Below, in pieces: positions 27,562 to 34,951 of a DNA stretch of 64,000 nt. The DNA comes from Pseudomonas soli (GTDB lineage Bacteria; Pseudomonadota; Gammaproteobacteria; Pseudomonadales; Pseudomonadaceae), in assembly GCF_900110655.1 (NCBI RefSeq), contig NZ_FOEQ01000005.1, forward strand, positions 186,001-250,000. The letters run 5' to 3'. Every line of letters begins with the position of its first letter. The stretch's first letter is position 1. The notes under the pieces are model-generated. The model made no database searches, had not been told where the DNA came from, and saw nothing but the letters and a program-made list of their open reading frames with translations. A program made the translations under genes and the position numbers.

Positions 27562-29006
27562 AGGGTGGGCTCCTTCAACAGATCGTTGCGCACGGCCAGG
27601 GCGCGCTCGATGTCATCCTTGGGCAAGGTCTTGTCCAGCCGTTTGATCAGGCCACGGGCGCGGGTCTCGCCGAGGTCGAGGGCGATGCGGGCGTAGGTGT
27701 AGGCCTTGACCGGGTCGTGGCAGATGGCCCGGCCGCGCAGGTGCACGGTGGCCATGCGGTACCAGGCGGCAGTCGAGCCTTGCTCGGCCTGTTGCCGCCA
27801 GATGGCCAGGGCGCGCTCCTGGTCGGGCTGGTCGAGGCCGCCCTTGCTGTACAGGTCACCCAGCAGCAGGTGGGCGTCCGGGTAGTGGGCGGCGATCAGC
27901 TCGTCGATCAGTGCATGGGCCTTGTACGGGTCCAGGGTCAGCCAGTTATTGACCATGTAGAACTGGGCATCCAATACCTTGGCACGGGTCGGGTCCTTGG
28001 CCCTAACCTGGGTAATCAGCGCCTGGGCCTGCTCGGCGTTGTGCTCGGTGGGGTTGGAGATCATGAAGTTGGCCTTGGCCACCAGCGCCGGCAGGTAGCC
28101 ACGGGCGACGGCGTTGTCCAGCCAGCGCTGGGCTTCGGCGATGCCGTCGGCGCGCAACTGGTCGTCGGCCTTGTCGCGGGCCAGTTGCTCGGCCGTCGGC
28201 TCGACCTTGGCGCCCATGGCGCGGCTCTGGCGCTGCTCGCGTTCGGCGTCCAGTTCGGCGCGGGTGGTGCCATGGATGCTGTCCAGCAGCGCGCCGATGC
28301 GCTGCACCACCTCCACCGGCAGGCTGGCCATCTCCGGCTCCAGGCTGCGGGCGAAGGCGAGGAAGGCCGGGTCCTGGCGCTCGCCGAGGAAGCGGTAGTA
28401 GCGCTCGATGCCGCGTGGGTCGATGCGTGCTGCCTGCTGGTACCAGCGCTCGGCTGCGGCGCGGTCGCCCTGGCGCTCGGCGACCACGGCGCGATACAGC
28501 TCAGGGCGGCAGTTGAGCAGGCAGCTCTGTTCGTACAGCGCCAACAGCTCGGCGGCGCGTTCGCCCGGGAACAGCTGCGGATAGACCAGGAATACCTCCA
28601 GGCTGGTGCTGGTGCTGCGCGGGTCACGGTCGTTGGGGTAGCGGGCCAGGGCCTGGCGCATCCACGCCTCGTGACTGCGCTGCAGGCGCGGGGTGCGGTC
28701 GAGCAGGCGCGCCAGCGAGGCCAGTGCCGGGATCTGGCCGTGGCCGTCGGCGAAGGCCTCCTGGTACAGGCTGACGATGTCCTGGCGGTTGGCACTGTCG
28801 CTGTTGGACAGCACATCGCCAAGCAGTTGCTTGGAGGCCAGGTCGCCACGCTCGGCGAGAGCGCGCAGGTCGCTCGTGACGTCGGCGCCCGGGTCCTTGT
28901 ACAGCGCGTAGCGGATCTGCTCCAGGCTCTGCCCGGCCCAGCCACTGCCGGCGCAGACCAGGCCGAGGCCGGCCAGCAACAGGCGCGGGGCGTTCTTGGC
29001 GTTCAT
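27558..29006 (-). CDS. algK: AlgK-like TPR/Sel1-repeat periplasmic protein
   Basis: The 482-residue protein is built of Sel1/TPR-like helix pairs (DLRALAERGDLASKQLLGDVL, LARLLDRTPRLQRSHEAWMRQAL, AWYRMATVHLRGRAICHDPVKAYTYARIALDLG), as in AlgK, the scaffold between the outer-membrane porin and the synthase. The N-terminus MNAKNAPRLLLAGLGLVCAGSGWAGQ is a signal peptide with cysteine 18. Valine precedes that cysteine, so it does not fit the usual lipobox, and signal peptidase I cleavage after GWA seems equally likely. Standard AlgK is a lipoprotein. The gene lies between alg44 (9-base gap) and algE (overlap). Confidence 0.86.
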   Translation of the reverse strand: MNAKNAPRLLLAGLGLVCAGSGWAGQSLEQIRYALYKDPGADVTSDLRALAERGDLASKQLLGDVLSNSDSANRQDIVSLYQEAFADGHGQIPALASLARLLDRTPRLQRSHEAWMRQALARYPNDRDPRSTSTSLEVFLVYPQLFPGERAAELLALYEQSCLLNCRPELYRAVVAERQGDRAAAERWYQQAARIDPRGIERYYRFLGERQDPAFLAFARSLEPEMASLPVEVVQRIGALLDSIHGTTRAELDAEREQRQSRAMGAKVEPTAEQLARDKADDQLRADGIAEAQRWLDNAVARGYLPALVAKANFMISNPTEHNAEQAQALITQVRAKDPTRAKVLDAQFYMVNNWLTLDPYKAHALIDELIAAHYPDAHLLLGDLYSKGGLDQPDQERALAIWRQQAEQGSTAAWYRMATVHLRGRAICHDPVKAYTYARIALDLGETRARGLIKRLDKTLPKDDIERALAVRNDLLKEPTL

Positions 29007-29015
29007 GACCTGCCC

Positions 29016-30167
29016 TCAGTTGCCGCTGCCGAAGGGCAGGCCCAGGTACAGGTCGACCGCCACGGCCTTCTGGTAGGCCGCCGCCGGCAGCGGGCTGTCC
29101 GGCTGGATGGTCAAGGCCAGGTTGTGGTTGAGCTCGTCGGAGCGGGCGTCCACCACCTTGCCGCTGAAGTGCTGGTCGAGGCCGAACACCTGCATGTTCA
29201 CCGAGCGCACGCGGCTGACATCGGCGAGCTTGTCGAACGGCACGTTGGCGCGCACGAACATGGCCTCGCCCTTGGGCAGCAGGTGCATCATCGGCGCGGC
29301 CTTGTAGCCATAGCCGTCCAGCGGTTGCGACGGGTACCAGACCTGGCAGTCGCACGGGCTGTTGATCACCGTCTCGACGCTGGCGCGGCCCAGCAACGCC
29401 TGCAGGTCGCCCGGGGCAAGGTCGGCCAGGGCCTTCATGTCAGCCGGGCTGGTGAAGCTGGTGGCCAGCTGGGTGGAGATGTTCGCCAGTGGTTGGCCGG
29501 TTCGCACCTCGGTGGCGTCGGCCGGTAGCAGGTACTTCACGTAGCCGTTGTCCGGCATGCTGATGACCTGGGCGTTGCTCGCCACCGTGGCCTGCAGTGC
29601 CGGAATGCGGAAGAACAGCAGGTAGCCCTTGTAGCCGACGAAGCCCAGCGCGGCCAGGCCGGCAGCGGTGTACAGCGCGGTGCCGGCGATGGCCCTGAGC
29701 CGCTCGCCAGGCGTGCGCGCGCGGGCTAGCTGGTGCTTGCGCGCCTTGATGTAGTTTTCCCGCTGCATCACGTTGAACAGGCCGTTGATGTCGGCAACCT
29801 CACCCGACAGGTAGGCGCTGATCAGGTAGCGCAGGATGTCGCGCTTCTGCGCGTCGAGGTCGACGAACTGCGCGCCGACCTCCTTGCCGCGCTGGGAGAC
29901 GATGCGCACCTTGCCTTCGATCGCCAGGTCGACCTGGTTCAGGCGCAGCTGGATCGAGGCGTCGTACAGCGCGCCGATGGTCAGCGGTGCTTCGTGCAGC
30001 AGGCCGATGCCGCCCAGCGAGATGTCGGCCAGGTCCGCCTCGAGCGGCTCGCGCCCGGCGCCGGCCAGGCGTACCCGGGCGTTCATGCGGGTGCGCACGT
30101 ACTGACGCTCGTCGATGGCTTCGTGGACGATGTTGGCCGGGGCCGCGGGGGTATTGGAAGTACTCAT
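29016..30167 (-). CDS. alg44: PilZ-domain c-di-GMP receptor of the polymerase, Alg44
   Basis: The 383-residue protein has an N-terminal PilZ domain with both c-di-GMP motifs, RQYVRTRMNAR (about residue 21) and DISLGGIGLL (about 48). One membrane helix follows near residue 165 (ALYTAAGLAALGFVGYKGYLLFF), then a periplasmic adaptor domain of membrane-fusion type (VISMPDNGYVKYLLPADA...SPCDCQVWY). Alg44 activates the Alg8 synthase on binding c-di-GMP. Retention of both motifs suggests the polymer is made under c-di-GMP control. Confidence 0.94.
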   Translation of the reverse strand: MSTSNTPAAPANIVHEAIDERQYVRTRMNARVRLAGAGREPLEADLADISLGGIGLLHEAPLTIGALYDASIQLRLNQVDLAIEGKVRIVSQRGKEVGAQFVDLDAQKRDILRYLISAYLSGEVADINGLFNVMQRENYIKARKHQLARARTPGERLRAIAGTALYTAAGLAALGFVGYKGYLLFFRIPALQATVASNAQVISMPDNGYVKYLLPADATEVRTGQPLANISTQLATSFTSPADMKALADLAPGDLQALLGRASVETVINSPCDCQVWYPSQPLDGYGYKAAPMMHLLPKGEAMFVRANVPFDKLADVSRVRSVNMQVFGLDQHFSGKVVDARSDELNHNLALTIQPDSPLPAAAYQKAVAVDLYLGLPFGSGN

Positions 30168-30183
30168 GTGCAGGCGCCTTTCC

Positions 30184-31716
30184 TTAACGTTGCGTGAGTT
30201 CTAGAAGCACGGTGATGACCCCGAAGAAGATGGCGATCGAGGAGCACAGCATCGCCTTCGAGGACCAGCGGTTGAGGTTGGCGTCGAAGTCGACGCTGCC
30301 GGTGGCCAGGGTGGTCTTCTGCCGCGTCCAGCGTTGCTGGTCCATGTGGAACATCGCGTAGACCTTCATCAGCGAGCCGACGATCTGGTTGTAATAGAGA
30401 ACGAAGGGGTACATCGGGCTGACAGGGTGCCCGGCGAAGATGAACAGCACGGTCACCAGGCTGCGCGAGATCAGCACCCAGAACAGGTACACCAGCAGGT
30501 ACTGGATGCCGAACACCAGGCCGGCCACCACCGAAGCGGTCAGGCCCATCAGGCAGGTCCACATCGACACCCGCTGGTCGAGCAGCACGTACAGGGTGAA
30601 CAGCCCCAGGCGCGTGCGACCGAGCAGGGCGGTGGCGCGGAAGTTCTGCCGCAGCGAGTTGCCGTACCAGCGGAACATCAGCTGGCGGGTGGCGACCCAG
30701 AAGCTGTCGCTGGGCGGGTGCTCGACGGTCAGGGTGTGGCTGTCGGGCACGTAGAAGGTGTCCCAGCCGGCGCGCATCAGGCTCAGCCAGCTGGACTTGT
30801 CGTCGCCGGTGAGGAACTGGAAGCGGCCCAGGCGCCAGTGCTCGAGGAAGTCCGCCTCGACATCGCGGATGAACGCCGGGTCGGTCATCACCCCGGCGCG
30901 GAAGAACGACAGCCGTCCGGTCAGGGTCAGTACCCGATGCGACAGGGCCATCGAGCACATGTTGATATGCCGCTGGACGAAACGCATCGAGTGCCATTGG
31001 CGCATCCAGCGGCTGCCCTCGACCTCGCAGAACTCGTTGGTGGTCAGGCCACCGACGTCGGGCAGCACGGCGAACAGCTTGACCGCCCGCTCGACGCAGC
31101 CGGGCAGCATCATGGTGTCGCCGTCGACCACGCCGACCACCGCATCTTCCAGCGGCATCTGCCGCGACAGGGCACGGAAGGCGTGGGCCAGGCCATCGCG
31201 TTTGCCGGTGCCGCGGGCGCGGACGATGACCAGGCGGATGTCGTCGCGGCCCTGCACCTCGTCGCGCATGATGTCCTTGATGAACTGCTCGTCACCTTTC
31301 TCGACGATCGAGGCGATCACCGTGCACGGCACCTTGAGTCGCTGCACTTCCTGGAATACCGACTGGTACACCTTGAAGGTGGTATGGGTGGGGATGCGAA
31401 AGCTCGTTACCACCATGAACATGTGCGATGGCAATGCCGCGTCGCCCAGGCGCTCGACCTGGCGGCGCAGGCGCGGGAAGCGCCAGTGCAGGAAGTACAT
31501 GCCGCGTAGGTAGTGGACGATGGCATTGCCGTAGCGCCACATGCCCAGGATGCCGATGATGAAGATGAACTGGTGATGGCCTGGGTCCAGGTACTGCGGC
31601 GCGACCATCTGCGCGGCCAGCGCGATGAGCCCGGCGAGCATTGCCCAGGCACAGAAGGTGGCCGCTGCGCGCAGATAGCCCGGGGCCGCGAAAGGCCGCT
31701 GTCGTTGTCGTTCCAT
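30184..31716 (-). CDS. alg8: Mannuronan synthase, family 2 glycosyltransferase Alg8
   Basis: The 510-residue inner-membrane polymerase has two N-terminal helices and a cytoplasmic GT2 domain. That domain shows VVGVVDGDTMML (about residue 190, the DxD-type metal site), FCEVEGSRWMRQWHSM, LTGDDKSSW (about 300) and the RQLMFRWYGNSLR segment that stands for the Q/RxxRW motif. Several C-terminal helices follow. It polymerises GDP-mannuronate and exports the chain. ATG 31716 follows AAGGAG by ten bases. Confidence 0.95.
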   Translation of the reverse strand: MERQRQRPFAAPGYLRAAATFCAWAMLAGLIALAAQMVAPQYLDPGHHQFIFIIGILGMWRYGNAIVHYLRGMYFLHWRFPRLRRQVERLGDAALPSHMFMVVTSFRIPTHTTFKVYQSVFQEVQRLKVPCTVIASIVEKGDEQFIKDIMRDEVQGRDDIRLVIVRARGTGKRDGLAHAFRALSRQMPLEDAVVGVVDGDTMMLPGCVERAVKLFAVLPDVGGLTTNEFCEVEGSRWMRQWHSMRFVQRHINMCSMALSHRVLTLTGRLSFFRAGVMTDPAFIRDVEADFLEHWRLGRFQFLTGDDKSSWLSLMRAGWDTFYVPDSHTLTVEHPPSDSFWVATRQLMFRWYGNSLRQNFRATALLGRTRLGLFTLYVLLDQRVSMWTCLMGLTASVVAGLVFGIQYLLVYLFWVLISRSLVTVLFIFAGHPVSPMYPFVLYYNQIVGSLMKVYAMFHMDQQRWTRQKTTLATGSVDFDANLNRWSSKAMLCSSIAIFFGVITVLLELTQR

Positions 31717-31740
31717 GGCGCTGTAGCTCCTTGGGTCGGG

Positions 31741-31759
31741 GCCCGCCGCAGGGGCGGGC
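31741..31759 (-). other. Stem-loop between algD and alg8
   Basis: GCCCGCC and GGCGGGC pair as a perfect 7-bp GC stem with a 5-base loop in the 54-base gap. There is no T-tract; it could stabilise the algD 3' end and set relative expression of algD and the rest. Confidence 0.45.
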
Positions 31760-31770
31760 ATCGGCGTGCC

Positions 31771-33072
31771 TTACCAGCAGATGCCGTGGTGTTGGGCGTT
31801 GCTGCCGTCGGCCATGAAGCCGACCAGGTCGATCACCTGCTTGCCGGCGTCGAGCGCCTGCACGAAGCGTTCGTCGTTGTTGCCCAGCACGATCACCTCG
31901 GCTTCATCGATCACCTGTTGCAGGTCGCTGCGCAGCAGGGCGCTGACATGGGGGATCTGTTGCTCGATGTACTGGCGGTTGGCGCCGAACTGGCGTGCAT
32001 GGTCGACGTTGGCGTCGAAGATCCGCAGTTCGTAGCCTTTTCCGATCAATTGTTCGGCCAGGGTCACCAGGGGGCTTTCGCGCAGATCGTCGCTGTTGGC
32101 CTTGAAGGCCAGGCCCAGCAGGGCGATACGGCGCTTGCCGGCCTGGGTCACCAGGTCGAGCGCGTTCGCCACCTGGTTGCGGTTGCTGGCCATGATCGAG
32201 CCGAGCAGCGGGTGCGCCACGTCAAGCTGGCTGGCACGATAGGTGAGGGCGCGGACGTCCTTGGGCAGGCACGAACCGCCAAAGGCGAAGCCCGGGCGCA
32301 AGTAGTAGCGCGACAGGTTGAGCTTGTAGTCCTGGCAGACCACGTCCATCACTTCGCGGCCATCGACCCCGGAGGCCTTGGCGATGTTGCCGATCTCGTT
32401 GGCGAAGCTGACCTTGGTGGCGTGCCAGACGTTGCAGGTGTACTTGATCAGCTCGGCGACCTCGATCGACTTGCGGATCACCGGCGCGTCCAGGCCTTGG
32501 TAGAGCGAGGCAAGCAGGTCGCCGGAACGGCTGTCGAGTTCGCCGATCACGGTCATGGCCGGGAAGTCGTAGTCCTGGATCGCCGTGCTCTCGCGCAGGA
32601 ACTCCGGGTTGACCGCCACGCCGAAGTCGCGCCCGGCCTGCTTGCCCGAGGCCTGCTCGAGCAGCGGGATGACCACGTTCTTCACCGTGCCCGGCAGTAC
32701 CGTGCTGCGCACCACCACGGTGTGGCGGCTGGCCTTGTCGCGCAGGGCCGCGCCGATCTCGCGGCACACCGCCTCCATGTACACCAGATCGAGGTCGCCA
32801 TTGGCCTTGCTCGGCGTGCCGACGCACAGCAGCGACAGCTCGGTGGCGAGGATCGCCGCCTGCACATCGGTGGTACCACGCAGGCGCCCCTGACGCACGC
32901 CGTCGAGCAGCAGTTGCTCCAGGCCCGGCTCGACGATGGGCGAGCGACCCTGGTTGATCATGTCGATCTTCGCCTGGGCGACGTCCACTCCCAGAACCTG
33001 ATGCCCACGCGCCGACAGGCAACCGGCGCAGACCGCCCCCACATAGCCAAGTCCGAAGATACTGATGTTCAT
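31771..33072 (-). CDS. algD: GDP-mannose 6-dehydrogenase
   Basis: The 433-residue enzyme oxidises GDP-mannose to GDP-mannuronate, the committed step of alginate synthesis. The N-terminal Rossmann motif is ISIFGLGYVGAVCAGCLSARG. The catalytic cysteine lies in GFAFGGSCLPKDVRALTYRAS (about residue 268), and the substrate-site stretch CNVWHATKVSFANEIGNIA is intact. Identity to P. aeruginosa AlgD is very high by eye (CQDYKLNLSRYYLRPGFAFG, DLRESPLVTLAEQLIGKGYELRIFD, ending GICW), so the cluster makes a mannuronate polymer. It is first in the operon. The GAGGGA site precedes ATG 33072. Confidence 0.97.
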   Translation of the reverse strand: MNISIFGLGYVGAVCAGCLSARGHQVLGVDVAQAKIDMINQGRSPIVEPGLEQLLLDGVRQGRLRGTTDVQAAILATELSLLCVGTPSKANGDLDLVYMEAVCREIGAALRDKASRHTVVVRSTVLPGTVKNVVIPLLEQASGKQAGRDFGVAVNPEFLRESTAIQDYDFPAMTVIGELDSRSGDLLASLYQGLDAPVIRKSIEVAELIKYTCNVWHATKVSFANEIGNIAKASGVDGREVMDVVCQDYKLNLSRYYLRPGFAFGGSCLPKDVRALTYRASQLDVAHPLLGSIMASNRNQVANALDLVTQAGKRRIALLGLAFKANSDDLRESPLVTLAEQLIGKGYELRIFDANVDHARQFGANRQYIEQQIPHVSALLRSDLQQVIDEAEVIVLGNNDERFVQALDAGKQVIDLVGFMADGSNAQHHGICW

Positions 33073-33310
33073 AGGTCCCTCTCCCCAGGCGCGGCGCAAT
33101 GCCGGCCGAGATACTCAGTTCAAGAAGTTATGCAAATGCCAGACGCGCAGGATCAAGCCGCGCTAGATAGGTAGCGGTTCAGGCTGTTTCGTGGTGGTCT
33201 TTTTACATCCTAAGGAGTTTTCTGATAGTGCGGCAAGCGTTGTTGGTTAGTTTGTTTGGAATTTTCTTAAAGTTTTCTTTGTTAGTTAAAAAATCCTTCA
33301 AAAACAATAA

Positions 33311-33339
33311 TTTAAAGTTTGATGTAAGTTGGGCGTCAA
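33311..33339 (-). promoter_or_regulatory. Possible sigma70 promoter of the alg operon
   Basis: On the minus strand TTGACG (33339-33334) and TTTAAA (33316-33311) are separated by 17 bases in AT-rich DNA. Transcription from here would give a leader of about 230 bases before algD. This is a visual match only. Confidence 0.35.
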
Positions 33340-33585
33340 AAAAATGATTATCTAATTGGTGTCGACATAATGGCGTCAAAACGGTGGTTTTCCGTGGTTC
33401 TTGCAGTGCCTTGTCCCGCACGGTTTCTGCAGGCCAATTAATGTCATTCAGGTTTTTTCGTGTTGTCCGCCATCGCCGGCAAACCCCTTGCGCGGGCGAT
33501 GCAAAGCCTGCAGGCGACAGTGCTGAACCCACTGTGATCGCCATGTCATCTGTCCCCCTGATTCAGGGCGTGGCGCAATGATGGC

Positions 33586-33614
33586 TTGCAACGATTGGAT
33601 CCAATTGGCATAGT
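33586..33614 (+). promoter_or_regulatory. Promoter with palindromic operator of the XRE regulator gene
   Basis: TTGCAA (33586-33591) and CATAGT (33609-33614) are 17 bases apart. The spacer holds a perfect 12-bp palindrome, ATTGGATCCAAT (33594-33605), well placed for a repressor to block polymerase, so the XRE protein encoded 75 bases downstream may repress itself. Confidence 0.5.
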
Positions 33615-33688
33615 GCCGGACGATTGTGCAGACATTCACTCGGGTGCGGGATGCACCCGTCTTCCATTCATGCAAAGGAGGCAAGCAG

Positions 33689-34078
33689 ATGAACGGATTT
33701 GGTCCGCGACTCAGAGAAGAGCGCGAACGCCTGGGGCTGACCCAGCGCATTTTTGGCGATATCGGCGGTGTCGAGCCCAACGCCCAGGGCAAATACGAGA
33801 GCGGCGAACGCACGCCGCGCATGGACTACCTCGCGGCGGTCGCGAGCCGGGGCGTGGATGCGCTTTATGTGCTCAGCGGCGTGCACACCCCTGCGCCCCT
33901 GGACAGCCTGACCTCTGATGAGAACCGCCTGCTAGGCGCCTTTCGCCGCCTGCCGTCGGCCGACCAGGCTGCAGTGTGGCACCTGCTCAACCGTCTCGCG
34001 GGTGAAGAAAATGGCCATGAAGGGCTGCGCATGCGCCGGCCTGACCGGCAGGCATATTTCCATGATGCTTTGCGCTAG
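33689..34078 (+). CDS. XRE-family transcriptional regulator
   Basis: The 129-residue protein has an N-terminal helix-turn-helix (residues 5-60: LREERERLGLTQRIFGDIGGVEPNAQGKYESGERTPRMDYLAAVA) of the type common in Pseudomonas phage-like and orphan regulators, followed by VDALYVLSG and a helical tail. A near-perfect AAGGAGG precedes ATG 33689. The stop codon TAG (34076-34078) lies inside the left arm of the adjacent MITE, so the original C-terminus may have been longer. It is divergent from algD and could control it, but nothing in the sequence proves this. Confidence 0.88.
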   Translation: MNGFGPRLREERERLGLTQRIFGDIGGVEPNAQGKYESGERTPRMDYLAAVASRGVDALYVLSGVHTPAPLDSLTSDENRLLGAFRRLPSADQAAVWHLLNRLAGEENGHEGLRMRRPDRQAYFHDALR

Positions 34079-34240
34079 TGTCCTGTCTCGGAAATACGTT
34101 CTCTTTTGGCGAGTGGCTTGGGTGTTCGGCCAAGGCGCCGCGACGAGTCATAGCAGGGCTATGGCGAGGAGTGGCAACGCGGGCAGGGCGCCCAAGACGC
34201 CGCCAAAAGTGAACAGCTTATTTCCGAGACAGGACACTAG
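34075..34240. mobile_element. MITE-like element with perfect terminal inverted repeats
   Basis: A 166-base element begins and ends with perfect 22-bp inverted repeats (34075-34096 and 34219-34240) whose outer four bases are CTAG. The core reads GTGTCCTGTCTCGGAAATA inward. The symmetry continues imperfectly (13 of 15 matches between 34097-34111 and 34201-34215). It contains no ORF. CTAG may be a palindromic target duplication. The ends look like those of a transposase-bearing insertion sequence, but I cannot name the family with certainty. Confidence 0.75.
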
Positions 34241-34303
34241 GTTCGTGGTGAAAAATTTTGTTAAGGTGGCGGGATCCAATCGCCCCACTAACGAGGTGTC
34301 TGC

Positions 34304-34942
34304 TTGATTAGGGTCCTGGTGGTCGACGATCACGATCTGGTGCGTACCGGCATCACACGCATGCTGGCCGACATCGACGGGCTGCAGGTGGTGGGGGAGG
34401 CGGACTCTGGCGAGTCCGCCCTCAAACTGGCCCGCGAGCTCAAGCCGGACGTGGTGCTGATGGACGTGAAGATGCCAGGGATCGGCGGCCTGGAGGCCAC
34501 GCGCAAACTGCTGCGCAGTCACCCCGACACCAAGGTGGTCGCGGTGACCGTGTGCGAGGAAGATCCGTTTCCCACCCGCCTGTTGCAGGCGGGGGCTGCG
34601 GGCTACCTGACCAAGGGCGCCGGGCTCGACGAGATGGTCCAGGCCATCCGCCTGGCCTTCGCCGGCCAGCGCTACATCAGCCCGCAGATCGCCCAGCAGT
34701 TGGCGCTCAAGTCGTTCCAGCCCCAGGGGTCGCCGTTCGATGCGCTGTCCGAGCGGGAAATCCAGATTGCGCTGATGATCGTCGGCTGCCAGAAGGTGCA
34801 GATCATCTCTGACAAGTTGTGTCTGTCGCCCAAGACCGTCAATACTTACCGTTATCGAATCTTCGAAAAACTCTCGGTCACCAGCGACGTCGAACTGACC
34901 TTGCTGGCCGTCCGTCACGGTATGGTCGACGCAAGTCTTTAA
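34304..34942 (+). CDS. gacA: Response regulator GacA
   Basis: The 212-residue protein is the global response regulator partner of GacS, which drives rsmX/Y/Z small-RNA transcription. The receiver domain has VVDDHD at the start, the phospho-acceptor in [10 protein letters not shown] (Asp54) and the lysine in GYLTKGAG. The C-terminal LuxR-type HTH runs [13 protein letters not shown]...[19 protein letters not shown]. It starts with TTG at 34304, as in other Pseudomonas gacA genes, after a GAGG site. It is followed 9 bases later by uvrC, the conserved order. Confidence 0.97.
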   Translation: MIRVLVVDDHDLVRTGITRMLADIDGLQVVGEADSGESALKLARELKPDVVLMDVKMPGIGGLEATRKLLRSHPDTKVVAVTVCEEDPFPTRLLQAGAAGYLTKGAGLDEMVQAIRLAFAGQRYISPQIAQQLALKSFQPQGSPFDALSEREIQIALMIVGCQKVQIISDKLCLSPKTVNTYRYRIFEKLSVTSDVELTLLAVRHGMVDASL

Positions 34943-34951
34943 GCACACCTC

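Larger units (their letters stand above)
33073..33688. other. Long AT-rich divergent control region of algD and the XRE gene
   Basis: This 616-base region has no supported gene. Between about 33200 and 33370 it is much richer in A and T than the surroundings, with runs such as AAAAAA and TTTTCTTTG. The algD promoter should lie here; standard algD also has a long leader. I searched by eye for the AlgU/RpoE-type GAACTT...TCTGA pair on the minus strand and found no good match. Confidence 0.7.

Noticed and set aside
22180..27696. An 1838-codon open frame on the plus strand
   Set aside because: It runs antisense through the alginate-type operon; its composition is the GC-rich shadow of real minus-strand genes, with no domains or ribosome site.
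27546..33174. Long plus-strand frames opposite algK, alg44, alg8 and algD
   Set aside because: The minus-strand frames encode clear Alg proteins; the plus-strand frames are low-complexity shadows.
33073..33400. AlgU (sigma22) promoter before algD
   Set aside because: No GAACTT with a properly spaced TCTGA-like element was seen on the minus strand.
34143..34310. A small plus-strand ORF inside and after the MITE
   Set aside because: No ribosome site or similarity; it merely reads through the element.
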